The notes beneath the pieces are model-generated. The model was not told the DNA's origin, did no database searches, and saw only the letters and a program-made list of their open reading frames with translations. This document shows positions 39,801 through 50,019 of a DNA stretch of 64,000 nt, in pieces (within the stretch, counting starts at the first letter, position 1; the number at the start of each line of letters is the position of its first letter). Origin of the DNA: Sipunculus nudus (lineage: Eukaryota; Annelida; Sipuncula; Golfingiida; Sipunculidae); the NCBI GenBank assembly GCA_026874595.1, contig CM049311.1, forward strand, positions 32,879,176 through 32,943,175, written 5' to 3'. The translations under genes were made by a program, and so were the position numbers.

Positions 39801-42005
39801 AAGCTGCCTTTTCATGTGCATCAGTCATCTGCAAAATACCCTTCCAGTATCAGAGTTTGTGAGAAGGCAGTATCACATGCCTACTCTCATTTTATATCCT
39901 GGTGTCCTTATATTTTATAACCAGGCCCGGGGAATACTGCACCTGCAGGCCCTGGGTATGTAATCATCCCCACTGCTGCCAGCTCATACCACTCTAGCCG
40001 CTGACAGCCACGCAACAGGTTTCAGGTTTCTTTTGTGTCGCTGGCCCACCAAAGGGCTAACTGGGGTTATAGCACGATACGATCTGTTACTCTTAGAAAG
40101 GAAATAAAATAAAAAAATTTCCTATGGTTTTAATAAACCAATGTTCACATAATGTTGTATGTCAAAAGGCCTGTAATAAAAATAACCATTCTGGAAAGCA
40201 TGAAGCACCTGTAACATCAACAAATGATAGTATTTGTCCAGAGAGAATTGAAGCATTAACAGCCCCTGGTAGACATCTTGCATTTGGTGATGGTCCTGTA
40301 TAAGGCTTTAGGCCTGTGTACTATTTTGTTCATATTTTAACTTCTTTGGTGCAAAATAGGGCTGAAAACAGAACAGTAATGTTTTCTAGTGGTCAAATAT
40401 ACAATACACATAGATGTACTGAACATTAATCAATGGATATATGTTAAATCTCATAGATGTGTATGGGGTGTTTTAATCACAGTTAACCGCAGATGCAATC
40501 TATGGACTCCACATTGCGCCAGTTGCTGTTAAAAAACAATTGAGGAGTTCATTCTTATGGGCTAATACCACTCTGGAATCCCAAACCCATTGCTGCAGCT
40601 CATACCACTGTGAAATCTGCACTCATTCTGAGAGTTAAATAAGGTCATTGGGCACAGCCTTCCCATTAAACCTGCAGTGCTTTCACCCTAGGTGAGGGTC
40701 AACCGTGAAAATTCTCATAGCCTCAGCTAAGGTTCAAACTCACATTCTCCCAGTTTTGATTTCAGTGTTCAACAGAAGTCGTTCATCTGAGACTGATTTC
40801 TCCTATTTTTTTTAAATAATTATATTCCTTATTTTATTATGTGCCAAGTACTACGCTCTTTACACAGCGCTTTACCTATAGGGCTACTTCCTATATCGTA
40901 AGGCGCTGTTTGTTATGACCTCGTATCCTGCTTTGCAACACCAGAGGGGAGCACTGTATTTTTGTCCAATCAGATGAAACTTTGTGCTGGAAGACAAAGC
41001 CAAGCGAGGAATACACGGAGCCAATCATATTCATTTCTTTTTGAGTGACAGCTCATCCCCCAGCGTAACCGTCTAAACAGGCCACAGCCTCAGAGAGAAT
41101 TGCCCCTGACGTGGTTTGCTTAGGGCCTTGGGCACATAGGATGCTCGGCCGGTGAGCTGTAATTCAAACGAAACGTAACAACAAAGGCTGCGTGCACACC
41201 TCGCTGGCTGGTTTCAGTTCTGCAGACAACAAATACATGGCTACGCTAACACAGTCATAATGTCATAATCGAATCGGTCGATGATGCGAGAACGCAGAGG
41301 GAGCAATTTAAATTTGACCGGAAACTCATCAAATGGCGCTTGAAGCGCGGCAATGGGCGGAGCCAGGATGCCTGTCGAGTGTTTGTTTATTGGCATCTGA
41401 TTTGCTGCTTGTCACATAGTACGCACGTTTATTTCAGTGGACAACAAACCGCCATCTGGTGTCTAAATATATCATAAATGGTCAAAGCTGGCAGCGTGAA
41501 AATCAGTTGCTTCTTTAGAAGCGCAAGATTTCCGCTGCCTCGGGAGCGTAGCCAAGTACATGTTTATTCCCATGTTGAAACTTAGGCCCAATAATCATCT
41601 GCAATTAATTACCATATGTGATAGCAAAATAATAAACAAAAAAACTATGAGTGATGAACAAACTTGTCAATTGTAATCTGTATAGGCTATTGCCGTTTTG
41701 GAGTATTGACTATTGTGCAGTTTGTAATCTGGTAATATGTAAATTGTATGTGCATTGTATTGCGGTGGGCCTTGGCATGGCACATGTAACGAAAACAGAC
41801 AATTTACCCTGTCATCAAACTGGTCACAACCATAATGAAAATACTCATAGTCCCCTCGCACGACAGCAGTCTCATTTTCCCGCAAGGTTTCTGGCAGCGC
41901 GAGGCCTTCGTGTATATTAATGACAAGGTCCGGATTTCTGAATTCTCTGGCCATGAGGGTCGGTGCCCGCAGATTGTACCGGATGTTTACGTCTGGCGAA
42001 ACCAT
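21326..42005 (-). CDS. UFSP1: UFSP1-like UFM1-specific cysteine protease (5 exons)
   Basis: Minus-strand exons 42005-41808, 36452-36234, 35241-35139, 31610-31534 and 21460-21326 join with matching phases into 243 residues, close to mammalian UFSP1 (about 217) and far shorter than UFSP2. Peptidase C78 residues are in place: Tyr58 in YFHYGCDQ, nucleophile Cys70 in [11 protein letters not shown], and Asp200/His202 in DPHYYG. The Tyr-Cys spacing of 12 equals that of mouse UFSP1 (41/53). Other family landmarks are [39 protein letters not shown] and the C-terminal [12 protein letters not shown] proteases process pro-UFM1 and remove UFM1 from targets in the ER-linked ufmylation pathway. An upstream in-frame ATG at 42125 would add 40 residues but reads through a short repeat. 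Confidence 0.93.
21539..21574. repeat. (TA)n microsatellite (UFSP1 intron 4)
   Basis: Uninterrupted TA dinucleotides, preceded at about 21470-21500 by (TA)n-(GT)n adjoining the UFSP1 exon 5 acceptor. A further (TA)n tract lies at 21842-21880. Confidence 0.9.
22260..25219 (+). mobile_element. Helitron-like element with 180-bp tandem array (UFSP1 intron 4)
   Basis: The start is TTATGCCCCCGCCACAAA. A full 5' hairpin (ATGCCCC-type stem, AAA loop, 23299-23327) reappears inside the array, so two elements are nested or joined. About 16 units carry AATGCCTGCAGATATTGG at roughly 180-bp spacing (22332, 22512, 23403, 23583, 23942, 24122 and others). The 3' end GTGTCG-TTC-CGACAC then ATCTAG|TT occurs at 24998-25018 and again at 25199-25219. 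No transposase is encoded; ORFs in it, including the long minus-strand one at 24788-25213, are repeats. Confidence 0.7.
25222..28140. other. UFSP1 intron 4, no gene detected
   Basis: AT-rich intronic DNA. A GC-richer patch at 26780-26870 has repeated ACGCTCG / CTACTCGCTAC motifs. Open frames at 26858-27302 lack splice or family support. Confidence 0.4.
28150..28860 (-). repeat. Dispersed repeat families (AAAGGGGCC module; family B copy 2)
   Basis: About 28150-28250 matches the 14203/14458 AAAGGGGCC module with its GCCAGAAAA core. About 28390-28835 is the inverted copy of family B at 5845-6195, including GACAGACGG...GGAAACAAAAACCTGACAG and a CCCCCACTTC end. Confidence 0.6.
28879..29070 (+). 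mobile_element. Short Helitron-like remnant (TTAGCTCAACTGAC start)
   Basis: T-rich DNA leads into CTCAACTGAC-GA-GTCAACTGAG, an imperfect hairpin, then CATAGTG and GTCCGTCTG. This is the same order (hairpin, ATAGT, GTCCGTC) as the start of the element at 23299. No array and no CTAG end were found, so it is probably truncated. Confidence 0.4.
30225..31230. repeat. Diverged dispersed and short-period repeats (UFSP1 intron 4)
   Basis: About 30245-30500 resembles 35914-36190 (GGTTACTG..., GATACAGGAA, CGGCTGTTTACCA/T order). From 30610 to 31210 a roughly 120-bp theme recurs (ATTTGTGTATCAAATTT, AAAAGTTATG, TGACCTTGA). The same theme covers about 35480-35880. No gene. Confidence 0.5.
31534..31610 (-). 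CDS. UFSP1: UFSP1 exon 4
   Basis: Acceptor TTGTTTTCAG is at 31620-31611; donor GTAGGT begins at 31533. It completes [14 protein letters not shown] and reads [13 protein letters not shown] second donor 3-4 bases downstream (GTGATC at 31529) is possible but weaker and would break the frame into exon 5 as drawn. Confidence 0.9.
32681..34912 (-). mobile_element. Helitron-like element with 280-290-bp tandem array (UFSP1 intron 3)
   Basis: Read on the minus strand, it begins with a hairpin (34912-34886: 12-bp arms, one mismatch, AAA loop). It runs through about five units and ends with TGGCACC-TGC-GGTGCCA (32709-32693), AGAAATGTCTAG and then TT at 32680. Units share TATGTGCAAGATGAAAGATC (33009, 33309, 33600, 33880) and CCTTGACCTTTGACC. 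No coding gene; ORFs are repeat translations. Confidence 0.7.
33105..33971 (-). promoter_or_regulatory. Four perfect DR1 nuclear-receptor half-site pairs in the array
   Basis: AGGTCAAAGGTCA (minus strand) occurs exactly at 33105-33117, 33393-33405, 33683-33695 and 33959-33971. Further imperfect copies lie at about 32811, 32957, 33535, 33812, 34105 and 34244. This is the consensus DR1 for RXR/HNF4-type receptors, and overlapping TGACCTTGA sites match the ERR monomer element. Whether receptors bind here is unknown. Confidence 0.45.
35139..35241 (-). CDS. UFSP1: UFSP1 exon 3
   Basis: Acceptor TTTTTACAG is at 35250-35242; donor GTGAGT begins at 35138 (phase 1). It encodes [14 protein letters not shown] and then [15 protein letters not shown], leading into the G-G-D motif split with exon 4. 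Confidence 0.92.
36234..36452 (-). CDS. UFSP1: UFSP1 exon 2 (catalytic Cys)
   Basis: Acceptor TACTTGCAG is at 36461-36453; donor GTTAGT begins at 36233; 73 codons. It encodes [19 protein letters not shown] with the nucleophile, then [25 protein letters not shown] and CMDYFYN. Confidence 0.95.
36453..38130. other. UFSP1 intron 1, proximal part
   Basis: Contains the diverged inverted copy of the CAGGGCTC element at 37199-37475 (multiple CTTGCC motifs, ending CTAGCCCTGG), preceded by a possible older repeat from about 37000. No coding signal. Confidence 0.5.
38146..39254. mobile_element. hAT-like non-autonomous element (UFSP1 intron 1)
   Basis: The left end CATGGTTGGCA and the inverted right end CAGGGTTGGCA bound 1,109 bp. 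Flanking octamers TATATGGT and TATATCAT agree at 6 of 8 positions, consistent with an aged 8-bp target duplication. Subterminal GGGAAGAAA/TTTCTTCCC motifs are inverted between the ends. No transposase ORF. Confidence 0.55.
39255..41807. other. UFSP1 intron 1, distal part with repeats
   Basis: About 40600-40790 is an inverted relative of the SINE at 870 (GAGTTTGAACC on the minus strand). 40851-41553 is bounded by TACGCTCT-like ends also seen at 63723-63813. The rest shows no gene. Confidence 0.4.
40851..41553. mobile_element. Possible TIR element with TACGCTC ends
   Basis: The left part (TACGCTCTTTACACAGCGCTTTACC) and right part (GCAAGATTTCCGCTGCC...GAGCGTA) each match 63723-63813. There they lie directly together in 91 bp. 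The ends are short inverted TACGCTC. Here about 600 bp separates them, so this may be the long form of the same element. Confidence 0.4.
41808..42005 (-). CDS. UFSP1: UFSP1 exon 1
   Basis: It starts at ATG 42005-42003 ([12 protein letters not shown]) and ends in [14 protein letters not shown] before a GTAAAT donor at 41807 (phase 0). Another ATG at 41954 is possible. Residues before 42005 come from degenerate copies of GAGTCTCGGTTACC and are judged not coding. Confidence 0.85.
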
Positions 42006-42130
42006 TGCGCACGCGCGCGGTGTAAGATAATACGGAGTCTCGGTTACCTCGATTTGGAAGTCTCGGTTATCGTCTTTTGAGGTCTCGGGTACTGAGAATT
42101 GGGAGTCTCGGTTACCGTGTGTCACCAGTG
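42006..42130 (-). promoter_or_regulatory. UFSP1: UFSP1 5' UTR/promoter-proximal region
   Basis: GC-richer than its surroundings, with four degenerate GTCTCGGTTA/GTCTCGGGTA copies and a CGCGCG run at 42012-42018. Transcription start not determinable. Confidence 0.35.
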
Positions 42131-43762
42131 GTCAGTGCAGTCATGCGTACCGCAATTAAGCTGGCGCACACGGTTGCCCCAATTAATCACTTTGATCACT
42201 GGTGTCCTAGATCAAAGGGCCAGGTAACTTCAAAGGCTACCAGGGAAACTGGGCGTCTTGAAATGTGGTGTTTTTTTATCATTGCGAAGACGTTTCTTTT
42301 GCCTTATTGTAACAGGGGTTTTCCAGGGTAATTGTGTAATTAATTTTTTTTTTCAATGGCCTATTTTCCATCTTTAACGCAAATTATAAACAAAAGTAAT
42401 GTTCTGTAATGTAAAGGATATGTATAATTTTACAAAAAAAAGCATTTTATTAAAGGTGGTGTTGTTTGAGAGTCATTGTGTATCCTAAGTCGAATTTATC
42501 GGCTCAAACTTTGATCTACCACCATAACGTTATGCATGACGTTGATATTGATTAAGTCGCTAGGAAAACGTTGCATTGCATTGTACAAGCTATATTTGAC
42601 TAATTTGAGCACATTTAGTCATAAAATATCAAATAAGGTAGTTATTCTTATATAGATATTCATTTCCATTTATTATAGAATAATAAAAATTTGAAGATAA
42701 TGCGTAAAAGATAATAAATGGAACAAGCCTTTAAAAATTCTCTAGTTGCATATTTACCTCACCCAGGGCCCCTGCATGGCAGGGCATGCATTAGTGCGCC
42801 ACGTACGGACTCCATTTATCTGTGATACGGAGTCCGACCTTCTGGCTGTGAGAGTTCACCCTGCCGTTCATTGAAGGACCTGTAACATGAATTACCACTG
42901 CTTGTTGTGCGATAGAGAAACAATCTTGTATTTATATATAGAAATAAACTTTTTATGTATCAAATTAAATCGATATATCACCTTTATGTGCGCCTGTAAA
43001 TGTTTTTTTACCCTTTGAACTGCCGGGGTTCAGATGTTGCATGCCAACTGGTAGCCATGACAACATGACACTCAGGCCTTCGGAAAAAAAACTGATAGGG
43101 CCTGGAGTCATGATGGCAGTCACAACAGAACGCCCATTCTAAGGGTCGGATCAAAATATTTGCCGTCTGGTATTATTTGGCATCACAGGCTTATATAGTC
43201 GTATTATATGTGCTAAATATCGAAGAAAAAATGTTGTTACACAAAAAAAAATTACAATTATTACCTCCTTTCATCACTGTGGCACCGATTCACGTGAAGC
43301 GGTACTTCTCATTCAAAACTAAATGTGTCATGGCGCGGTCGTGTATGTAAACTTGGAAGTCGGAAGCCGGATGCCGGAAACCAACGAAAGCAGTTTAAAG
43401 AATATACAAAATGCTAACGCTTCAATACCGTTTTGTTTTCCCCCATAGAATAAGATCTTTTTTTATCATTCTGTGAAGAATAATAGTTATCCATTGTTTA
43501 ATCTGTACGTTATGGAAGATTTTGTGCTCGGAAGCCATCTCGGAAGTCAGTCAGAAGTGCTTGGATGTTATCCAATGTGTATGACTCGGAAGTCACAGAG
43601 ACGCACTGTGCCCAAAATGCAGTTTTATTATAATTATAGTTGCATGCATATATTAAAATTGCTTATGCATGATTCTGCTTTTAATGAGTGTATAATGCAA
43701 TACATGATACATAATCGGAAAACTATAAGTTCTTATTTTTTTATTTGTAAATTTAATATATA

Positions 43763-43839
<77 letters not shown>

Positions 43840-45619
43840 TCGGTGTTATTATCGAGTAAAGTGTGATAACGGAAATACTTCCTATCTCATTATACTAGTA
43901 TATATTAGGATGCTCTCTCAGTGGAGTAAATCACCAATTTATGAATTGGAAAGTAATAAATATAATAATGAAATTGCTAGGGAATAAAAAAAGTCATCTG
44001 GAAAAGAAATGAAAATTAAGAGATATTACGTCTGAACGGGCTTGCGCCCTCTATGGATGCACCACTGAATAATAAATATGGTATAATTAACCCTTGTACG
44101 GCATTAAAAATACAGTTATAAATTACGATGTCATTCAAAATAAAATATAGTAATATATTTTCCATACGTTTAACAAATATGAAAATTCAATATATCCCAG
44201 AAGGTCATCGCTGGAACAAACATACATGTATCATATGCAAAACGAAATGTCTTTCAATATGTTAGAGTTCAACGATATTTTTAAAAAAATGTTACATTTA
44301 TATCTTAGAAAAGGGATACAACAGTCCAGATAATATATAACATACTAATACATGTATTATTATAAAATCTGATCGATTTACGAATTTAAGCAAATATTTT
44401 TTTAAAACCAAAATTAATTCTTTTTCAAGTTTTTGACTCTTTCTTTCAAACTTTATCAATCTCGATATTTATATTATATTAATTTCACTCCTGATGTTTC
44501 AACATCACATTTCAACTTCAAATATATGGATATTTATTAATATATTAAAGTATGTTTGCAACTGATTGCATGATAAGGGCATATAACCAGAATCTGCACC
44601 CTTCAACTTCATATTACTGTAGGATTACAAGGATCTCGATAAGAAATTACAATTTTGTTTATATATAATATATATATATAAATGCAACCGGACCATGAAA
44701 TGTAAAATATAATTTTGCATAAAAAGTATTACATAATAGATAAGAGTCTAAGAGATTCATAATACTGATGAATTTTTTTTTGGTCAATGGAAGAGGAAAA
44801 TGTTTTCAATTTATACATTAAAAATAAAATATTTTGTTCGAAACAACTTGTAAAATCATTCACTGGACGGTTATTTGGTTCTGTCAAATTTTCTGTTTAA
44901 GTCTCTATGATATTATCAGGGTGATTTTTATAGGGGCACATGTATAAAATATTATCAAAACCTTTATTTTTTTTTTCATGTTTCCATCAACATAAAATGC
45001 GGTAACAGCGTAAAATATTGATGAGTTAAAATAATCTTGTTTTACAAAATGAAATAAAATATCAATATAATATATTATTAAAAAAACAGCATCATGAATG
45101 ATACAAAACAGATTGAATTTGTGAAAAATACATGATACTGAAGAAACTGAAAATGCTTGACACGTTTGCTGACGATATGATGACCAGTGCCTTTGCCATT
45201 ACTGGCTTCCGAGTTTTACACATTTGGACCATAACCGGGCATTTCCGAGCAAAAAAAATAGTCATAAACTTCGGATGGATAACTTTGATTATTTATCATG
45301 ATGATAGAAAAGACCTTATTCTATCAATAAGTATAAAAAGGTACTTTCCATTGATGTAGTAGCATTTTAATTATGCTTCGATCATTGCTTTAAAAAAAGT
45401 CCTTGCTTCCGACTTCCGACTTCCGAGTTTTACACATAGCCGTTTGGAAATCCCCTACCGGAAGTTATGATTCTCCCGCTGACAGACGTGGAGACGAGTT
45501 TTTCGAGTAAAACCAGCCTCGGAATTAAAAACTGCTGTACGTTTACACGTAAGTCAACCGTGGATGTAATAATTATTATTTTCCCCAACAGAATAACGTC
45601 ACTTTTTGTCTTAACTCAG
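42131..45619. other. Intergenic region between divergent gene starts
   Basis: Contains an ACGGACTCC...GGAGTCCG hairpin at about 42804-42832 and several TCGGAAGTC copies (43355-43590 and 45400-45430). A (TA)n tract lies at 43757-43837. From 43860 to 45120 it is plain AT-rich DNA. The ORF at 43473-43859 runs into the (TA)n tract and is not credible. Confidence 0.4.
43757..43837. repeat. (TA)n microsatellite
   Basis: About 80 bp of nearly pure TA. Confidence 0.95.
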
Positions 45620-47035
45620 GAAAATGACAGTTCGAGAAGTGGATGAAAATGAAAAAGTAGTGTCAGAAATGGCGTGCACATCTGCACATACTAGAATTGA
45701 TGCGAACCCAATAGCTTGAACTGTCACCCCATCGTCTTCAGTTCATCTAAAATCGACGTTTGGGGTGACAAGCTGTCGCTAGCCAACTGGACACCGCCGG
45801 AAAAGGAATCCCATGCAAATTAGGTAGGCAATCTATGCAAAAGATGAATTCAGGGGGGCTTTTTCCAGGAATGCCAGTGCCGTGCACTAGGATAGACCAT
45901 ATTTTCATAAGCATCCTTCCCATCATACATCGCTTGTTGTCAATGATGCTAAATACCTATTGGTTGTTCCAACCGGAAAGCGCCATCGGCCAGACGGAGA
46001 CGATGCAATATCTGACTTCATCCAGAGTAAGTGCCCATACTTTATTAATGCTGATCATCCAGCAAAAGTTTTGGTCCCAACGGAGTCTAAGCATCTGTAA
46101 CATTTATAATATGTGGGGTTTGTTTGGTGTCCTCACGCTTCACAAGGCATATACGTGTCTGAGGGTCTGTACGGATCCGTACAAACTTAGATAGTATAGA
46201 CTCTCCCCGCCAGAGGCTGCAGCGCTTGTATTGTTTACTATATATGTCAGCGCTGCAAGACTGCAGCAAGGCATGCATTAGGAAACACTGTTCAGAGGTC
46301 GAGAAGATGATACTGAAGAAGACTGTTTTGGAACATTTAATTTTATATGGAACTTGCTTGAATATTTATGTACGGTATATTTTGTATATAATAAAAATAT
46401 GTATGCATGTTTGTGTCCGTATCTTAACATGTTTATATTTTGTATATTAATTGTGTATATTTTATATAGCATGATGAATTGTTTGGATTTTCTTTCTTTT
46501 TTATTACAGAAACGTAGTACATGCATAACGTAACATTACATACATACAAACATACATACAGAAATTAATATTTCAATAACAATTTACATTGAATCGTGAA
46601 GATTATTCATGTAGAGAGCAGGTCGGTAAGGTTTTCCCATTTTGAATAATGTTGAGTTAATTTGCCTCCACAAAGTTTCTTAGCGATAACATCATATGTT
46701 GAATAAATCTGCTTAACATAGCTTATACATCCATGATAGTTCGGTAATATTTTGAGACATCTGCAATTACAAACATACATTTTAGCAACCAGTGTTATAG
46801 CATATTTAACCATCTATGTTCGCTTTAACCTAACAAAACTTCAGATACTGAAAACTTAACAGAGGAGTTTAATGACGAATTATTCAAAACCAAAAAAAAA
46901 AAAATATGTGATAAAGTTTCTCTTACTAATTTACAAAATGTACCAGTAGGAGAATCTATTAGCCTACATTCAGTCTATGAAGAAATGGGTTTAACGTCAC
47001 CCGACGTTGTAGTTCATATAACTGAAAATTCCTAA
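45620..47035 (+). pseudogene. Unrecognised multi-exon coding region, interrupted
   Basis: Three pieces look coding by residue composition and splice sites. Piece 1, 45620-45823: after an ACTCAG acceptor, ATG 45624 opens MTVREVDENEKVVSEMAC. Around 45704 the good frame shifts to one reading SSKIDVWGDKLSLANWTPP, which meets TAG at 45821 just before a GTAGGC donor. Piece 2, 45869-46026: CTTTTTCCAG acceptor, TAG at 45888, then DRPYFHKHPSHHTSLVVNDA and GKRHRPDGDDAISDFIQ to a GTAAGT donor in phase 1. Piece 3, 46845-47035: TTCAG acceptor in matching phase, NTENLTEEFNDELFK, GESISLHSVYEEMGL, and TAA at 47033. The family is not recognised. A decayed gene, or a gene with wrongly drawn exons, would both fit. 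Confidence 0.4.
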
Positions 47036-49340
47036 GTGGTACGAAATTTGTTGTCATAAATCTTGGAGAATCCCATATAAACAATCTCCTCTGATATATC
47101 AATTAAATCTTGTTTCCATTTCTAAACTACTAAGTCTGGAGTGACTATAAATGTTTCTCTTGTTTTCTCTCATCATTAGAGTGTACGGGTTGTGCTTTTT
47201 TCTAACGGCGTAAAAGTAAATTTTTACACTTGTTCCAACAGCGGACCAAGTGTTCTACCAAAGTCTTACCGTTATAATTTATGAATTAAACCAATTGAAT
47301 TGTTTTATCAAGTATAGGAAACTGCGTAATTGTGTAAGATGTTTTATCATACAGAATTGTTAGGGGTTCGTAATATAGGCAGAGCATTCAAAACCGTTGT
47401 GCCTCTCATCTTCGACGTCACCGTTTTTACATATGACACAGCCCCTTGCTTCAGTGTTTAGGTTCTTGTATTTATTTGGTGGTATCAGCCTATAAATGGT
47501 GTCTGAAATCTGTCAGTTTCACTTCTCAGCGCAAGTATCCCACACCAAAGCCGAGCAAGTGTACTGAACTTTGCTGTCGTCGATCGGGCCATATACTTTT
47601 TACGTATATACTTAATTATGTGCCGTGCACTGAGTGCTGATAAAACTGATAAAAAAATCTTAATTTCAGAACTGATCGGTATTGTTCAAGCCATTTATGT
47701 TGATTATCAGAACGTAACTTCTGGTTCAGATTATACGTTGGCAATGCGGCGCTATTTCATTATATGTGTGTATTAATATATATCAATGGATTCGAGTATC
47801 TTACTTCTTTGCATCTGAGCACTCAGTTATCCACGGCTTGCAATGTTATAATCCAATATGAATACTTTCTTGGTTAGACTTGTGTAATCCATAGTGATTC
47901 CAAAACCGTAACATCTCAATCAAATGATATCTACATGTTAAACAACCAATGTCTCTTTTAGGGCAGCAATTACACATGCAGAACCTGTGAACACTAAAAA
48001 AGGTAACGGAGTGGTCTGTTTTTAATTTTATCACATGACGGGGTTTGTGCATATCCCCATAACTCGGACGCATAATCTGTAGGACTGTTACTACCATCAT
48101 AGTATTTAAATTTGTAAAGGAGTCATATAAGTATAGTATCCTTAAAATTCTTAAACTTGCTCAATACTAGACCAAGAGATTACAATCCAACAGGCGCTAG
48201 AAAATCAGAACTTTTAGGACATTAAAAAAATGGATTTTATACCGACATAAGACTTTTTATTTTTTCTGCTAAGCCGTTAATACATATATATTAAACAGCG
48301 TGACGGATTATATCGCCTTGTACCTCACATAATACCCCAAACCAATTCGTGAAAATATTATTACTTAATCATACATAAGCTGAATAACTACTGTATCAAC
48401 TTTTTTATGGTGTTATAGATTTTGTAATCAGTTTTTAGTCCAAACAGCCGCGAGTGAAGAGTAGTTTCCTATATGTACCCATTAACAGCTTTTTTCCTGC
48501 ATGCATGCACATGCCCACTTACTAGGGCGACGTGTTTCTATTCCTTGAGGCAAACGATTACTTAATAATGAAGTAACTAAAAAATATGATCAGGGCAGGA
48601 GCGACCTTTTCGAACCCCATTCTGATCTTTGGCTATAGGGTTAAGTTTGTTAAAGTAAGACGCGTTATTCTATAATCGATCAGGCCACGATGATGAGTTG
48701 TTGATAAAGATCATTCCGTGGCCAATTTCATTTTCGGTTTGTTTCTATGATTTTGAACATGTCCACTTTACATCGTGAAAATCTGGAAAAGTATACATCT
48801 CATAAAGAAGAATGTGACAAAATTCTCAGTAATCACGTCTCTATTAAAATTAGAGTAATAAAGTATCCACTTCTCCGGGTTAATAGCAATTATTTAATTA
48901 TTCAGTATCGATGTGCTTATAAAGTTTGTATATTTAGTAATAAAAAACTATATGATTAACTTACTATATTTTGTATAAATTTCAAAAAAGCTTATTTGTT
49001 CCTGTTATCCTTGTTTATTATTTTCTGATTAGAAAAATGATATTGAATAAAACGAGATATATGTATGTAAATTATATTTTATTTTTAAATTGTTGAATAT
49101 ATTTAAAATTTTGAAATGAGTTAAATAATTTTCATCAGGGATGTAATTTTATATCCCCGAAATTAGTAGTACCCCGCCTGGAAAAAAATAGGTTTTAAAC
49201 TAATTAATATACCTAGGCAATGAAAGTAATAAACTATTATAAATGTGAAACATTTGTGTCAGAGATCAAAGGACCCCAATGGTAACACCTGATTAGTCCA
49301 AAGCTACCACTTCTCCTACACGGCCCGGTAATTAAGACCT
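47036..49340. other. Stretch with no supported gene
   Basis: AT-rich DNA. Short open frames at 47446-47640, 47846-48100 (minus) and 48747-48959 show no family motif and no phase-consistent partner exons. Confidence 0.35.
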
Positions 49341-49343
49341 GCG

Positions 49344-49500
49344 TTATTGACACACGGTTTCGGGTATCACGACGGGGGTTGTTAGTGACACACGGTGAAC
49401 GCCCGCCATCTAGCGGGAGTGTGACAGATTTGACGCATGCGCAGTTAAACCGTGTGTCAATAAGCTGGACCTTATTGACACACCCCGTGTGTTAATAAGG
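49344..49500. repeat. Cluster of TTATTGACACAC motifs in both orientations
   Basis: TTATTGACACAC or one-base variants occur at about 49346, 49383 and 49472. Inverse GTGTGTCAATAA/GTGTGTTAATAA occurs at about 49450 and 49486. The last pair forms a palindrome CCTTATTgACACAC/GTGTGTtAATAAGG. The cluster abuts the left arm of the foldback at 49504. Confidence 0.8.
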
Positions 49501-49503
49501 GCG

Positions 49504-50018
49504 GCCAAGATAATAAATACTCCCACGCATGATATCGTGTTGGTATAGTTGCAGACGGCAGATTGCTTCTCCAAAATTAATTATTACATAAAAATGCCAG
49601 ACAAGAAGAAGCCGTATCTGTCAATTTGAATGCTAGTTGCAGACGGCAGATTGCTTCTCCAAAAGGTGGCCCCAGGCCACCCCAGATTCTTCGTGCCGTT
49701 GAACCAATTTACTGTCGTTCCATCCGCATAAAGTTTATATAGTTCCCGTTCATGCTGTATAATAGCTAATGCTTCTTTTGATAAACAGACCTATATCTCA
49801 ATAAAGTTTATTCCTTTAATGAAAATAGTGGTTATTAATCAGTATCGTCTCTTATACAAAACATATCAAGTTTTCACCAAATTATCGCCCATTCAAATTG
49901 ACAGATACGGCGTCTTCTTGTCTGGCATTTTTATGTAATAATTAATTTTAGAGAAGCAATCTGCCGTCTGCAACTATACCAACACGATATCATGCGTGGG
50001 AGTATTTATTATCTTGGC
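49504..50018. mobile_element. Foldback element with 129-bp near-identical arms
   Basis: Arm 49504-49632 and arm 49890-50018 are reverse complements with two mismatches by eye (about 98%). They are separated by a 257-bp centre. A third short copy of GTTGCAGACGGCAGATTGC is in the centre at 49636, and a related inverse stretch is at about 56414-56460. No ORF. The high identity implies recent origin or gene conversion. Confidence 0.88.
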
Positions 50019-50019
50019 G

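Noticed and set aside
42005-42125. N-terminal extension of UFSP1 from ATG 42125
   Set aside because: The extra 40 codons cover degenerate copies of a GTCTCGGTTA repeat and have no counterpart in the family.
43473-43859. 128-aa plus-strand ORF
   Set aside because: The last third is poly-Tyr-Ile from a (TA)n tract; the start is in non-coding DNA.
47846-48100. Cys-rich minus-strand ORF (CMCNCCPKRD...CLTCRYH)
   Set aside because: Cysteines do not form a recognisable zinc-finger pattern and no partner exon was found.
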